A stretch of 64,000 nucleotides of DNA from an uncultured Scytonema sp. (GCA_937873135.1 CALMVQ010000152.1:47540-111539), one strand, 5' to 3'. Counted from the stretch's first letter, positions 36,447-46,140 are shown. Numbers and translations are program-made. The notes: generated by a model from the letters alone, not told the origin.

Positions 36447-37565
36447 ATGAAACTAGAACAACTTTCTAGAACATCTTTTACAGTAATTGCCGACAGTCTG
36501 GATAATCCCAAAGGTCTTTGCTTTGGTCCTGACGGTAGTCTCTACGTGGCAGAGGCGGGAACGGGAGGAAATGGAGCTAGCGTTCCATCACCAAGCGGTC
36601 AAGGTTCTTTATGTTATGGTACTACTGGTGCTATCACTAAAATTGAGAATGGTACTGCTAAACGTATATTTACAGGACTCCCTTCCTTAGCATTTCCAGA
36701 TGGGACTGGAGCAGCTGGTCCTCACGATATCAAGTTTGATGCTACGGGAAAAGCTTATGTTCTGATTGGGTATGCCGCCGCTCCTGCATTACGGGATACC
36801 ACATTAGGTCAGACTGATTTGGGAAAAATTATTACTCTGGATTTCAATACAAATACATGGATAAGTCTCGTAGATATCGCTAATTATGAACTTATCAATA
36901 ATTCTGTATCAAGTAATTGTGAAGTTGTCAGTAACCCCTTGTCTTTATATGTAGACGGAGATATAATTGTATTCGTTGATGCAGGAGCGAATGACTTACT
37001 CAGTGTAAGTATTGATGGCAGCGATCTTAAGATAATTTCTGCAATTCCTCAACAAATATTAAAGAATCCAATATTCCCTCGTCCTGAGTCCCTCAATTTT
37101 GATCGCGGACACGTACCGCCTCCTAGTGCTTATCGTGAAGCACCACCATCGCAAATTAGCATTCAATCAGTACCGACAGGAGTTGCTAAAGGTCCTGATG
37201 GCGCATATTACGTCAGCGAATTTACTGGTTTTCCCTTTCCTGAAGGTGGAGCAAAAATCTATCGAGTTGATGCTGATGGTCAATTCACGGTTTATGCAGA
37301 AGGTTTTACCCAACTGATTGATTTGGCTTTTGACGCTCTTGGCAACTTGTATGTTTTACAGCACGCCGATCAGTCAGGTTGGAAAGGAAAACTAGATGGT
37401 TCTTTGATCAAAATAGCTAGCGATCGCACGCACACAACTCTCCTGAGTGGTAACGGATTAGAATCACCTGCCGCTTTGACCATCGGTCCTGACGGTGCTT
37501 TTTATATCATTAACCGAGGTGGTCGTCCAGGAGAAGGGCAAATTATCCGTATTGAGGATAAATAA
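36447..37565 (+). CDS. ScyD/ScyE-family protein
   Basis: The 372-residue protein has six-bladed propeller repeats with the family hallmarks DNPKGLCFGPDGSLYVAEAG at the N-terminus and the ending GPDGAFYIINRGGRPGEGQI. No signal peptide is seen at this start. Nostoc punctiforme has two such paralogues, scyD and scyE; only one is present here, so orthology is uncertain. ScyE is linked to late, periplasmic assembly of the dimer. ATG 36447 is preceded by a simple repeat, so the start is tentative. Confidence 0.85.
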   Translation: MKLEQLSRTSFTVIADSLDNPKGLCFGPDGSLYVAEAGTGGNGASVPSPSGQGSLCYGTTGAITKIENGTAKRIFTGLPSLAFPDGTGAAGPHDIKFDATGKAYVLIGYAAAPALRDTTLGQTDLGKIITLDFNTNTWISLVDIANYELINNSVSSNCEVVSNPLSLYVDGDIIVFVDAGANDLLSVSIDGSDLKIISAIPQQILKNPIFPRPESLNFDRGHVPPPSAYREAPPSQISIQSVPTGVAKGPDGAYYVSEFTGFPFPEGGAKIYRVDADGQFTVYAEGFTQLIDLAFDALGNLYVLQHADQSGWKGKLDGSLIKIASDRTHTTLLSGNGLESPAALTIGPDGAFYIINRGGRPGEGQIIRIEDK

Positions 37566-37918
37566 AAAGTTTCCTTTGTCAACCTACTGTAGTGTATTTA
37601 ATTCATTGCAGAAGAGCAAGCGAAAACTGTTGGTAAATGGAGTTATAAACCCGAATTCAAACACTTCGGTCATACTGAGTTGCATTCAATGCTCACGTTA
37701 TGAGCGATCGCTGTTAACACACAACTAACAACTTCTCACGTTAGTAAATCTTCCATCCTTGTAAAAAAAAGTAGCACCTCTCTCATTCTTTATTTCCTGG
37801 CAGTGCCAAGAAATACCTCAATACAGTATGTATCAGCAACGAAAAACGTTCCCAGGCTCGTCCTGGGAACGACAAATAGCTTACGTACAAGTATAACTCA
37901 ATTCATCAGTAGGTAATT
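37566..37918. other. Spacer between the ScyD/E gene and the NHL gene
   Basis: No gene is supported. The spacer ends with a hairpin at 37847-37871 (CGTTCCCAGG and CCTGGGAACG). Confidence 0.5.
37847..37871 (-). terminator. Hairpin, possible minus-strand terminator or dispersed palindrome
   Basis: CGTTCCCAGG and CCTGGGAACG form a perfect 10-bp stem with a 5-base loop. On the minus strand it is followed by TTTTTC, as in an intrinsic terminator, but no minus-strand gene ends here. Confidence 0.45.
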
Positions 37919-39013
37919 ATGAAGTTAGTCAAAAATTTGTCCGTCACCTTAGTCAGTGCTACCTTGATGTTTGCACCAGTAGCTGCTAAAGCTCATGAAA
38001 AACCTATATCTTTGGAGTACGAAACTTCTATCGGTAGACCTGCTAACCTGGCAAATGGCGAGTTTCCTGGCGTTCCCGGAACCCTTGCTGTGCCTCAGGG
38101 TATAGGAGTTGATGCTGATGGAAACGTCTACGTCAGTAACGGTCGTGGTATTGACCGCGTCGATGTATTCGATCCTCAAGGTAACTACATTAGATCAATT
38201 GGCAGCAGTGGTAGCGGTCCTGGACAGATCGATGAGCCATTAGACGTCAAATTCAGCCCCGTTGATGGCAACCTCTATGTAGGTGATGGTTTCAATAGCC
38301 GCATTGATGTATTCGATCTTCAAGGTAACTTTGTGAGATCCTTTGGTTCCTTTGAAGGTCCTATAGAGGGTAGAGGATTCTTTGGACCTGGGGGTATGCA
38401 GTTCGATAAGAGTGGCAATTTGTACGTCGGTGATTTTAGCGCTGATGTCGTTAAAGTGTATGGCACAGACGGTGAACTCATCAAAACCATTGGGAGCTCA
38501 GGCACAGGACCTGGGCAGTTTCTAGGTCCTGCTGGATTAAACATCTCCCAAAAAACAGGGAATATCTTTGTAACTGACCAATACAACAACCGCATTCAGG
38601 TATTCGATCCACAAGGAAACTTTCTGTATACCTTCGGCAGTGAAGGTCAAGGTGATGGTCAGTTTGAAAACCCAATCGGTATCGAACTGGATGAGAATGA
38701 TAATATCTACGTAGCTGATGCTGTCAACAGCCGTGTTCAAGTATTCACTAAAAAAGGTAAATTCCTCACATCATACGGTCAACCTGTCACCGATTCATCA
38801 GGTAATATCGTACCACCTCCAGCCACAGGTGGACCTTCACCTTATGCCAACCCTCTCGACCTGACTCCAGGTAAATTCAATTGGACTGCAGGCGAACATT
38901 ATGCAAATGGCAAGCTCTACGTCGGTGATTTCTTCCAAGGTCGCATCCAGGTGTTAGACGTTAAAGGCAACGAAGCTTCCCGTCGGCGATTTCATCGAGG
39001 TGGTAGATATTAA
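37919..39013 (+). CDS. scyF: ScyF-like secreted NHL-repeat protein, C-terminus frameshifted
   Basis: The 364-residue protein has a signal peptide (VKNLSVTLVSATLMFAPVAA, cleavage near AKA). About six NHL repeats follow (GNVYVSNGRGIDRVDVFDPQ, GNIFVTDQYNNRIQVFDPQ and so on), a beta-propeller. Exported NHL proteins of the scytonemin cluster act in the periplasm. After VLDVKGNEAS the frame breaks: the annotated end is SRRRFHRGGRY. The next frame reads VGDFIEVVDIKGKKTEVSE to a stop at 39041. One extra C in a CCC run (38979-38981) would explain this, either a true mutation or a sequencing error. Confidence 0.85.
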   Translation: MKLVKNLSVTLVSATLMFAPVAAKAHEKPISLEYETSIGRPANLANGEFPGVPGTLAVPQGIGVDADGNVYVSNGRGIDRVDVFDPQGNYIRSIGSSGSGPGQIDEPLDVKFSPVDGNLYVGDGFNSRIDVFDLQGNFVRSFGSFEGPIEGRGFFGPGGMQFDKSGNLYVGDFSADVVKVYGTDGELIKTIGSSGTGPGQFLGPAGLNISQKTGNIFVTDQYNNRIQVFDPQGNFLYTFGSEGQGDGQFENPIGIELDENDNIYVADAVNSRVQVFTKKGKFLTSYGQPVTDSSGNIVPPPATGGPSPYANPLDLTPGKFNWTAGEHYANGKLYVGDFFQGRIQVLDVKGNEASRRRFHRGGRY

Positions 39014-39041
39014 AGGTAAAAAAACTGAAGTCTCTGAATAA

Positions 39042-39441
39042 GAGTACACGACACCTTTAATACCATTTTACGCATATGGTTGATACAAATAGGAAGCACT
39101 TCAAGAGGGTGGATCAGGGTGCAGAGGGAAAGAATTAGAGACAAATCATTTGTATCTGGCATTGATAGTGAAATGGTAGAAAAGTGGGTTGACAAAATAA
39201 AGCTTCCCTTTTTCAGAGACTTCGGAGCATTCGTTGAGAAAACCTCAATACCGTTTGGGACGTCTATTTGCAAAAGACAGCATTCTAGCGGAGTGGTAAG
39301 AGGGAGTTAATTTTTCCTTAGCCCCTTGCTAGAATGCTTCCCTACCAAAAAGAGCAAATTTCTTATCCGAATCTTATTGAGGGGATATCCTCTTAAATTG
39401 AGCGAACAGAATAACAAAAAAATTTATCGTTCATCACTGTA
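39042..39441. other. Spacer upstream of eboA
   Basis: No supported gene; short frames on both strands lack family features. An 11-bp inverted repeat, AGCATTCTAGC (39279-39289) and GCTAGAATGCT (39328-39338), may mark a small mobile remnant. Confidence 0.5.
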
Positions 39442-40365
39442 ATGATTTCAACAATAGAAAAAACAGTTAGCATTACCGACTTACTGCAAAACTGGCTAAC
39501 TAGGCAAGTTACTGAATCAGGTTGGACTTGGTTGGACCAGAAGAGGACACAAATTAAAAGTGGTGATAACGCGCGAGTATTCTTCACTGCTTTTAGCTCT
39601 GTGCCTCGTTATATAGGTAAGAACAATTTAGAGCTAACATCATTCGATTTAAGGGCGGCTTCAGCAGTTCGGATAGGTTGGTTCCCCAAACACTGGACTT
39701 TCGATCAAGTTGCACGCACTCTGCTTGTACTGGCTATTCCCCAAGAAAATGCGACTCAGTATCTGCTCACTCTAGAGCAAGTTTTCTCTGCGGCAGATGT
39801 TGGCGAATTAGTCGCACTCTATCAAGCTTTACCACTTTTACCTTTTCCGGAATTGCAAAAGAAGCGTGCGGCTGAGGGAGTTCGCAGCAACATCACAGCA
39901 GTCTTTAACGCGATCGCCACAGAAAATCCCTATCCAGCAGAGTATTTAGACAATTTGGCATGGAATCAAATTGTCTTAAAAGCCTTGTTTGTCGGCACTC
40001 CTCTGCATTTAATCCAAGGGCTTGATCAGCGTGCAAATCCAGAACTAGCAAGAATGCTCGTCGATTACGCCCACGAACGTTGGGCAGCTAAACGCTTAGT
40101 CTCTCACGAACTGTGGCGAACGGTAGGAAAATTTGCCGACGCCGCAATTATAGCCGACTTAGAGCGAGTCATCGCAGACCCCGATCCAGTTCAACAAGCA
40201 GCAGCTGCGCTTGCACTCTCTGATTGTCCCCTAACACAAGCCCAAGTACTTCAAGCCAGATACCCAAACTTACAAGCCCTCATCCAAGCAGGACAGTTGA
40301 CTTGGAATAGCTTAGCTTGTAGTGAGGAGTTAAGAGTTAATAACCAACCATCAACCACCAATTAA
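39442..40365 (+). CDS. eboA: EboA, metabolite traffic protein
   Basis: The 307-residue protein matches EboA throughout: the N-terminal ITDLLQNWLTRQVTE, FFTAFSSVPRYIGKNNLELT, GWFPKHWTFDQVARTLLVLA, and HLIQGLDQRANPELARMLVD followed by YAHERWAAKR. It has no membrane segment. The ebo genes of Nostoc punctiforme are needed to get the scytonemin monomer into the periplasm; the biochemical role of EboA is not known. The predicted C-terminus carries a simple Asn/Ser/Thr tail derived from a tandem repeat. Confidence 0.93.
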   Translation: MISTIEKTVSITDLLQNWLTRQVTESGWTWLDQKRTQIKSGDNARVFFTAFSSVPRYIGKNNLELTSFDLRAASAVRIGWFPKHWTFDQVARTLLVLAIPQENATQYLLTLEQVFSAADVGELVALYQALPLLPFPELQKKRAAEGVRSNITAVFNAIATENPYPAEYLDNLAWNQIVLKALFVGTPLHLIQGLDQRANPELARMLVDYAHERWAAKRLVSHELWRTVGKFADAAIIADLERVIADPDPVQQAAAALALSDCPLTQAQVLQARYPNLQALIQAGQLTWNSLACSEELRVNNQPSTTN

Positions 40366-40391
40366 CAATCAACAATTAACAATTAACAAAT

Positions 40392-41300
40392 ATGATGTTT
40401 ATCGATCCCCACATTCACATGACTGCTCGCACAACTTACGATTACCTGATTATGCGGGAGTCAGGAATTGTTGCTGTGATTGAGCCTGCTTTCTGGTTAG
40501 GACAACCCCGTACTAGTGTGGGTTCATTTCAAGATTACTTCAGTAGCTTAGTTGGATGGGAGCGGTTTCGCTCAGAGCAGTTTGGTATAAAGCATTACTG
40601 TACGATTGGATTGAACTCGAAAGAGGCAAACAACGAAGCACTGGCGAGTGAAGTCATGGAACTTTTGCCTCTGTTCGCTTGTAAAGAGGGTGTCGTTGCT
40701 ATTGGTGAAATCGGCTACGACGACATGACAACAGCAGAAGACAAATACTTTCGCCAACAAGTAGAACTAGCAAAAGAACTGGAAATGCTGGTGTTAATTC
40801 ATACACCACATCGGAATAAGAAAGCAGGCACAAGTCGCAGCATGGATGTCTGTATAGAACACGGGTTAGATCCATCAAAAGTCATTGTGGATCATAACAA
40901 CGAAGAGACAGTACAATCCGTTTTGGATCGGGGCTTCTGGGCAGCGTTTACGATTTACCCAAATACCAAAATGGGAAATGCCCGGATGGTAGAAATTGTC
41001 CGCCAGTATGGCAGCGATCGCATCATTGTCGATAGTAGTGCTGATTGGGGGATGAGTGATCCGCTTGCTGTACCCAAAACTGCTCAACTGATGTGCGATC
41101 GGGGAATAAGAGAGGCTCATGTACGAGCAGTTTGTTACGAGAATGCACTTGCAGCATACAGCCAAAGCGGTCAGATCTTTGAATCAGACTGGCTCAATGC
41201 GTCACCCATAGATCAGCGACAGTTCTTTAACGGTAATTCAGTTCTACGCGGACAAGAACCCATAATTGAGTCAAAGCGAGAATACGCATTGATTGAGTAA
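40392..41300 (+). CDS. eboB: EboB, TatD-family metal-dependent hydrolase
   Basis: The 302-residue protein begins MMFIDPHIHMTARTTYDYLI with the TatD HxH metal site, and has GVVAIGEIGYDDMT (Glu ligand), LVLIHTPHRNK and ADWGMSDPLA (Asp ligand). In EboB this amidohydrolase fold belongs to the Ebo complex; its substrate is unknown. An AATTAA tandem repeat separates it from eboA. Confidence 0.93.
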   Translation: MMFIDPHIHMTARTTYDYLIMRESGIVAVIEPAFWLGQPRTSVGSFQDYFSSLVGWERFRSEQFGIKHYCTIGLNSKEANNEALASEVMELLPLFACKEGVVAIGEIGYDDMTTAEDKYFRQQVELAKELEMLVLIHTPHRNKKAGTSRSMDVCIEHGLDPSKVIVDHNNEETVQSVLDRGFWAAFTIYPNTKMGNARMVEIVRQYGSDRIIVDSSADWGMSDPLAVPKTAQLMCDRGIREAHVRAVCYENALAAYSQSGQIFESDWLNASPIDQRQFFNGNSVLRGQEPIIESKREYALIE

Positions 41301-41411
41301 GTTTTAGTTGTTAATGGTTGATTGTTGATTGTTGATTGCAAAAAACAACCATTAACCATTAACCATTAACCATTAACTATTAACGATTAACCATTCCCCA
41401 CTCGCCTGATT
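41301..41411. repeat. Heptanucleotide tandem repeats (STRR) between eboB and eboC
   Basis: TGATTGT is repeated about three times, then TTAACCA-type heptamers about six times. This is typical of the STRR families in heterocystous cyanobacteria. Similar blocks lie before eboB, before trpA and between trpD and aroG. Confidence 0.8.
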
Positions 41412-42323
41412 ATGAACACAGCTATTTCCACAAATCATCGCCTATGGGCTTATCTTCAGATGATGCGCCCTGCTAACATCGTCACTGCATGGGCAGATGT
41501 TTTAGCTGGCTTCGCTATTTCCGGATGCATTATCTTGACAACGCTTGAAACTCATTGGGGATCTCTATTGTGGTTGTTGTTGTCTACTACGGGTTTATAC
41601 GGGGGAGGTATTGTTTTTAATGATATATTTGACTCGGAAATAGACGCAGTAGAGCGACCGGAACGACCCCTTCCTAGTGGTAGAGCATCATATCAAGGGG
41701 CAGTACTCTTGGCAAGCGTGCTATTAAGTATTGGTATATTAGCAGCTGCAAAAATCTCGTTGTTAAGCGGTTCATTAGCTTGTGGTGTTGCTGCTGCTGC
41801 CATCCTTTATGATGCACTCGGCAAGCATCACAAAATTTTTGGTCCGTTGAACATGGGAATATGCCGTGGGGGCAACTTGTTGCTCGGTGTGAGTGTCGTG
41901 TCACCAATGGTGATGCAGAATTGGTTTTTAGCTTTGATTCCCATTGTTTACATTGCTGCAGTGACAACTCTAAGTCGGGGAGAAGTGAAAGGCGGTAATC
42001 ACAGCAATGGTGTTATAGCACTGGTAATGCTTGCAAGCGTGATTGCTGGACTTTTAGGGTTGGGGTTGTTAAATCATGATCGCCTGCTAGCAGTATTGCC
42101 ATTCATTGTTTTACTAGCTGCACGAGTTTTAGTACCTTTTATCAAAGCTACACGCGAACCAATTCCAACAAATATCCAGATGGCAGTGCGTGCTGGAGTA
42201 TTATCGCTTATTGTCTTAGACGCTACAGTTGCTGCTAGTTTTGCTGGTTTGCCATATGGATTGCTAGTCTTAAGTCTATTACCAATTTCAACGGTTCTCG
42301 CGAAAATGTTTGCTGTGACTTAA
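41412..42323 (+). CDS. eboC: EboC, UbiA-family prenyltransferase
   Basis: The 303-residue membrane protein carries the UbiA motif NDIFDSEIDAVERPERPLPS (DxxxD and DRPERPLP type) for prenyl diphosphate binding, and about seven to nine hydrophobic helices. The second motif near YDALGKHHK is reduced. EboC may prenylate a lipid carrier or anchor a partner; the ebo export model calls for a membrane step here, but the real substrate is unknown. Confidence 0.92.
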   Translation: MNTAISTNHRLWAYLQMMRPANIVTAWADVLAGFAISGCIILTTLETHWGSLLWLLLSTTGLYGGGIVFNDIFDSEIDAVERPERPLPSGRASYQGAVLLASVLLSIGILAAAKISLLSGSLACGVAAAAILYDALGKHHKIFGPLNMGICRGGNLLLGVSVVSPMVMQNWFLALIPIVYIAAVTTLSRGEVKGGNHSNGVIALVMLASVIAGLLGLGLLNHDRLLAVLPFIVLLAARVLVPFIKATREPIPTNIQMAVRAGVLSLIVLDATVAASFAGLPYGLLVLSLLPISTVLAKMFAVT

Positions 42324-42379
42324 AAGCACCCCACCTGAGAGTATTTCGCCGAAATTCAATTCTAATAAATTGATTATTT

Positions 42380-43390
42380 ATGATTCCAGATAAGCTTAAA
42401 CAAATAGATCAAAACCTGATTGAACTTCTACGCGATCGCCTGTCACTGTTAACATCATCAGTCCCAAGTACAGAAGAACAACTTGCTTGTGTAAGTCAAC
42501 TACTTGATCAAGCTGGTATTCCCGAATCAATCTGGACAACTTTCGTTAATAGCTGTCATGCAGCACTAACAACTCAGTCCTCGGGAATTACTGTTACACC
42601 TAAAAAAGTGACAATCATTGGTGGAAGTGGCAGAATGGGGAAATTTTTCTCTGAGCAACTTTCAACAGCAGGACATAATGTAAGTCTTCTTGATCGCAAA
42701 GATTGGGAAGATGCCGAGCGACTGTTAGGCGGTGCCGACTTAGTTTTGGTATCTGTACCAATTGAACAGACAGTAGATATCATTAAGCGTACAGCTCAAT
42801 ACATGAAGCCAACGGCAGCCTTAGCTGATATCACCAGTATAAAAACCGAGCCAGTTCAGGCAATGCTCGAACATTATTCTGGTGCAGTTATGGGATTACA
42901 TCCCATGTTTGGACCAAATGTCAAATCGTTTGCCGGACAAAAAATTGTGGTATGTTCGGGTCGGAACGATGATTCATTTCAATGGTTATTAGACTTGATG
43001 AGCAGTCAGGGTGGAGATTTAATCGAATGTACACCCTCTGAACATGATCATTGGATGGTGATTATTCAAGCAACACGACATTTTTCTCGATTCAGCCTCG
43101 GTGTGTACTTAGCCCAAGAAAAAGTCGATGTAGATCGTAGCTTATCGATGTCAAGTCCCAGTTACCGTCAAGAAATTGACATCGTGAAGCGTTTATTTGC
43201 TCAAAGTCCAAACTTATGTGTAGATATTATGCTGGCGACAGAAGATAGATGTCTTGCAATTGTGTCCTTAGCCAATGCTTATAACCATTTAGCAAAGTTA
43301 GTGATCCAAAAAGACAGAGCCACATTAATCAAAGAATTTGAAAATACTCAAAGCTTTTTTAAAAGTCAGCAATTAGCGATCTTCTGTTAG
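42380..43390 (+). CDS. tyrA: TyrA prephenate/arogenate dehydrogenase with reduced chorismate mutase domain
   Basis: The 336-residue protein resembles the E. coli T-protein. Residues ~1-65 are a shortened AroQ-like helix (LKQIDQNLIELLRDRLSLL). The rest is the dehydrogenase: KVTIIGGSGRMGKFFSEQL (NAD site), VMGLHPMFGPNVKS and EHDHWMVIIQATRHF. Mutase residues expected after the first helix are not evident, so mutase activity may be lost. It would make p-hydroxyphenylpyruvate for ScyA. It is inserted between eboC and eboD. Confidence 0.92.
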   Translation: MIPDKLKQIDQNLIELLRDRLSLLTSSVPSTEEQLACVSQLLDQAGIPESIWTTFVNSCHAALTTQSSGITVTPKKVTIIGGSGRMGKFFSEQLSTAGHNVSLLDRKDWEDAERLLGGADLVLVSVPIEQTVDIIKRTAQYMKPTAALADITSIKTEPVQAMLEHYSGAVMGLHPMFGPNVKSFAGQKIVVCSGRNDDSFQWLLDLMSSQGGDLIECTPSEHDHWMVIIQATRHFSRFSLGVYLAQEKVDVDRSLSMSSPSYRQEIDIVKRLFAQSPNLCVDIMLATEDRCLAIVSLANAYNHLAKLVIQKDRATLIKEFENTQSFFKSQQLAIFC

Positions 43391-43542
43391 CTGTTGGGAT
43401 CGATTCTCTGTTTCAAGCCTTGGCGTTCTTCGCACGGACAGATTCTTACGGAGGGAAACCCGACTGCGAACTATCCTTGTCTAGGCAGTTTATTCGCGAA
43501 AGTTTAAGCGTCAAACAAAAATAATATAGACCAGGGAAAAAT

Positions 43543-44742
43543 ATGGTAGTTGATATTAAGCGAACTACAACAATAGATCTGCAACCGATCCGTCAAAGTG
43601 TCTCGGTAACATTCGACTACGACGTGTGCTTCACCACAGGTTTGTTTAATTTAAAAAACTCGATGCTAGCATCTGTCATTGCCGCAGACTCTCTTCTAGG
43701 ACCAAAGAAAGTTTTAGTCGTGGTTGATGGAGGATTGTTAGGGTATTGGCGCTCTTTAATTAAGCAAATTCAAGCGTATAGCGATCACTATGCAAACACA
43801 TTAAAACTGGTAGCTTCTCCGACGATTATTCCTGGTGGAGAAGCAGCCAAGAACAATCCCAAGTTGGTAGAGCAAATTCACCAACTTATCGATCAAGTGG
43901 GACTTTGCCGTCACTCTTACCTGTTAGCGATCGGTGGTGGGGCTGTATTGGACATGGTTGGATATGCAGCAGCAACAGCCCATCGGGGAGTTCGCCTGAT
44001 CCGTATTCCGACGACAGTGTTAGCACAAAATGATTCTGGGGTAGGAGTGAAGAACGGCATCAATGCCTTTGGGAAAAAGAATTTTCTTGGCACCTTTGCC
44101 CCACCTTATGCAGTTTTAAATGACTTTGACTTCTTGACAACCTTAGACGATCGCGACTGGCGTTCTGGAATTGCGGAAGCAGTTAAAGTAGCGCTAATCA
44201 AAGATGCTAACTTCTTTGAGTTCATTCGTACCCACGCTCAGAAACTTGGCGATCGCGACATGAACACTATGCAACAGGTGATTTATCGTTGTGCCCAACT
44301 ACACCTAGAGCATATTGCCAACAGTGGCGATCCCTTTGAAAAAGGTTCATCGCGTCCCTTAGATTTCGGTCATTGGGCAGCCCACAAATTAGAGCAGTTA
44401 ACTAACTACAGCCTGCGTCATGGAGAAGCAGTCGCTATTGGTATTGCTTTAGATAGTACCTATTCTTACCTGCTAGGACTGATTTCTCAGTTAGAGTGGC
44501 GGCAGATAATTGATACACTCTTAGCTTTAGGATTTACCCTATACGTACCAGAACTTGCTTCAGAATCATTTCAAATAGAACATCCGAGTTGTTTGTTCCA
44601 AGGGCTAAGCGAGTTTCGGGAACACTTAGGTGGACAATTGACAATAATGCTTTTACCAAGCCTGGGAAAAGGAATTGAGGTTCACGAGGTTAACTTGTCG
44701 TTATACAGGCAAGCAATTTCACTGTTAGCAATGACTTATTAA
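43543..44742 (+). CDS. eboD: EboD, 3-dehydroquinate-synthase-like sugar phosphate cyclase
   Basis: The 399-residue protein is a DHQS-fold enzyme: IIPGGEAAKNN, LLAIGGGAVLDMVGYAAATA, HRGVRLIRIPTTVLAQNDSG, and RPLDFGHWAAHKLEQL with metal His residues followed by LRHGEAVAIGIALD. Its position between eboC and eboE and its divergence from housekeeping AroB identify it as EboD. Literature clusters sometimes call the equivalent aroB. Whether it makes dehydroquinate or another cyclitol is unknown. Confidence 0.87.
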   Translation: MVVDIKRTTTIDLQPIRQSVSVTFDYDVCFTTGLFNLKNSMLASVIAADSLLGPKKVLVVVDGGLLGYWRSLIKQIQAYSDHYANTLKLVASPTIIPGGEAAKNNPKLVEQIHQLIDQVGLCRHSYLLAIGGGAVLDMVGYAAATAHRGVRLIRIPTTVLAQNDSGVGVKNGINAFGKKNFLGTFAPPYAVLNDFDFLTTLDDRDWRSGIAEAVKVALIKDANFFEFIRTHAQKLGDRDMNTMQQVIYRCAQLHLEHIANSGDPFEKGSSRPLDFGHWAAHKLEQLTNYSLRHGEAVAIGIALDSTYSYLLGLISQLEWRQIIDTLLALGFTLYVPELASESFQIEHPSCLFQGLSEFREHLGGQLTIMLLPSLGKGIEVHEVNLSLYRQAISLLAMTY

Positions 44743-44743
44743 G

Positions 44744-44823
44744 TAAGTAGGCGGATAAATTTCCAAATTGGCTCGTAGTTGCGCTTCAGCGCGCTCTTAG
44801 TTTATTTCCGCCCACCTACTTAG
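44744..44823. mobile_element. MITE-like element, copy 1 (about 80 bp)
   Basis: TAAGTAGGCGG at the left end pairs with CCGCCCACCTACTTA at the right end as terminal inverted repeats. The interior contains GGCTCGTAGTTGCGCTTCAG. A related copy lies at 56674-56800. No transposase is encoded, so it is non-autonomous. Confidence 0.65.
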
Positions 44824-44874
44824 CTACCAACTTAAAAAGCTTTAGATAATTGCCAATTAATATTTACCTAAAAA

Positions 44875-46119
44875 ATGAAAACAGGAATAAATAATAATTT
44901 CCACTTGACTTATTGCACAAACATTCATCCTGGTGAAGAATGGAGTCAAGTCTTTGCTAATTTAAAACACTACATTCCAGATTTAAAGGCAAGGTTAGCC
45001 CCAGATAAACCCTTCGGGATTGGTTTGCGCTTAGCAGACGTAGCTTCCAGAGAACTGCTTGCTTCGGGATTGGCTAATTTTCAGTCATGGTTGGCAGAAC
45101 TTGATCTCTACGTATTTACTTTAAATGGCTTTCCTTATGGTGGATTCCATCAGCAAGTTGTCAAAGACCAGGTTTATGCACCAGATTGGTCTGAGCAAAG
45201 GCGGTTAGAATACTCGGTAAGACTGGTAAACATCTTAGCAGAACTCTTACCGTCCGAAATGGAAGGTAGCATTTCCACACTGCCATTGTCATACAAACCT
45301 TGGTTTAAAGGAAATCAACTTTTCCAAACATCTGTTCAAGAGAGTGCCACTCACCACATAACCCAAGTGGTGGCAGAAATGGCTCGCATACGTAATGACA
45401 CAGGATTATTACTGCACCTCAATTTAGAACCAGAACCAGATGGATTAATTGAAAATGCTGCCGAAGTCATTGATTACTTCCAAACGCATTTACTACCAAA
45501 TGGTGGATCTTATTTAGCCTCGCATCTTGGAATTCCCTTAGAGGCGGCTGAAGTTCTTTTACTAAATCATGTACGGGTTTGTTACGACACTTGCCATTTC
45601 GCCGTGGAGTATGAAGATCCGGCATCAGTTTTTCAGCAATTTCAAGCTGTCGGAATTCAAATTGGCAAAATTCAGATTAGTGCGGCTTTGCAGGTGAACA
45701 TTCCCACTGATATCAACCAACGCCGCCTGGTTGAGGAACGGTTACGTCCTTTTGCCGAATCTACGTATTTACACCAGGTAATTGCCCGCGAGCCTAACGG
45801 TCACTTGCATCATTATCCAGACTTGGAAACGGCATTGCCAAAGCTAGAAACTACCACGGACACTGAGTGGCGGATTCACTTCCACGTCCCAATTTTTATC
45901 CACGATTACCAACTGTTGCATTCCACTCAAGATGATATTGTGACTGTGTTAAAACTAATACAAAACAATAATATCTGTAACCATCTGGAAATAGAAACTT
46001 ACACTTGGGAAGTATTACCTCAACAGATGAAGATGGATTTGTCAACATCAATTGAACGGGAATATGAGTGGGTTTTGAAACATTTATATTCTCGTTCTCT
46101 TCATTCAAGTGCAGTTTAG
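44875..46119 (+). CDS. eboE: EboE, TIM-barrel sugar-phosphate isomerase-like protein
   Basis: The 414-residue protein shows the EboE start LTYCTNIHPGEEWSQVFANL, then LNLEPEPDGLIENAAE (metal Glu) and VCYDTCHFAVEYEDP (metal Asp/His). IHFHVPIFIHDYQL and ETYTWEVLP, with a final metal Glu, follow as in the AP-endonuclease/xylose-isomerase barrel superfamily. It is part of the ebo metabolite-traffic module; the substrate is unknown. A MITE-like element separates it from eboD. Confidence 0.93.
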   Translation: MKTGINNNFHLTYCTNIHPGEEWSQVFANLKHYIPDLKARLAPDKPFGIGLRLADVASRELLASGLANFQSWLAELDLYVFTLNGFPYGGFHQQVVKDQVYAPDWSEQRRLEYSVRLVNILAELLPSEMEGSISTLPLSYKPWFKGNQLFQTSVQESATHHITQVVAEMARIRNDTGLLLHLNLEPEPDGLIENAAEVIDYFQTHLLPNGGSYLASHLGIPLEAAEVLLLNHVRVCYDTCHFAVEYEDPASVFQQFQAVGIQIGKIQISAALQVNIPTDINQRRLVEERLRPFAESTYLHQVIAREPNGHLHHYPDLETALPKLETTTDTEWRIHFHVPIFIHDYQLLHSTQDDIVTVLKLIQNNNICNHLEIETYTWEVLPQQMKMDLSTSIEREYEWVLKHLYSRSLHSSAV

Positions 46120-46140
46120 AAAAACCGCCAAATATTGTAT

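Noticed and set aside
39010..39310. Open frames on both strands before eboA
   Set aside because: Opposing overlapping frames with no recognisable motifs; more likely remnant or spacer.
43543..44742. Calling this gene the housekeeping aroB
   Set aside because: It lies between eboC and eboE and diverges from typical AroB; EboD is the better assignment, though catalytic identity is untested.
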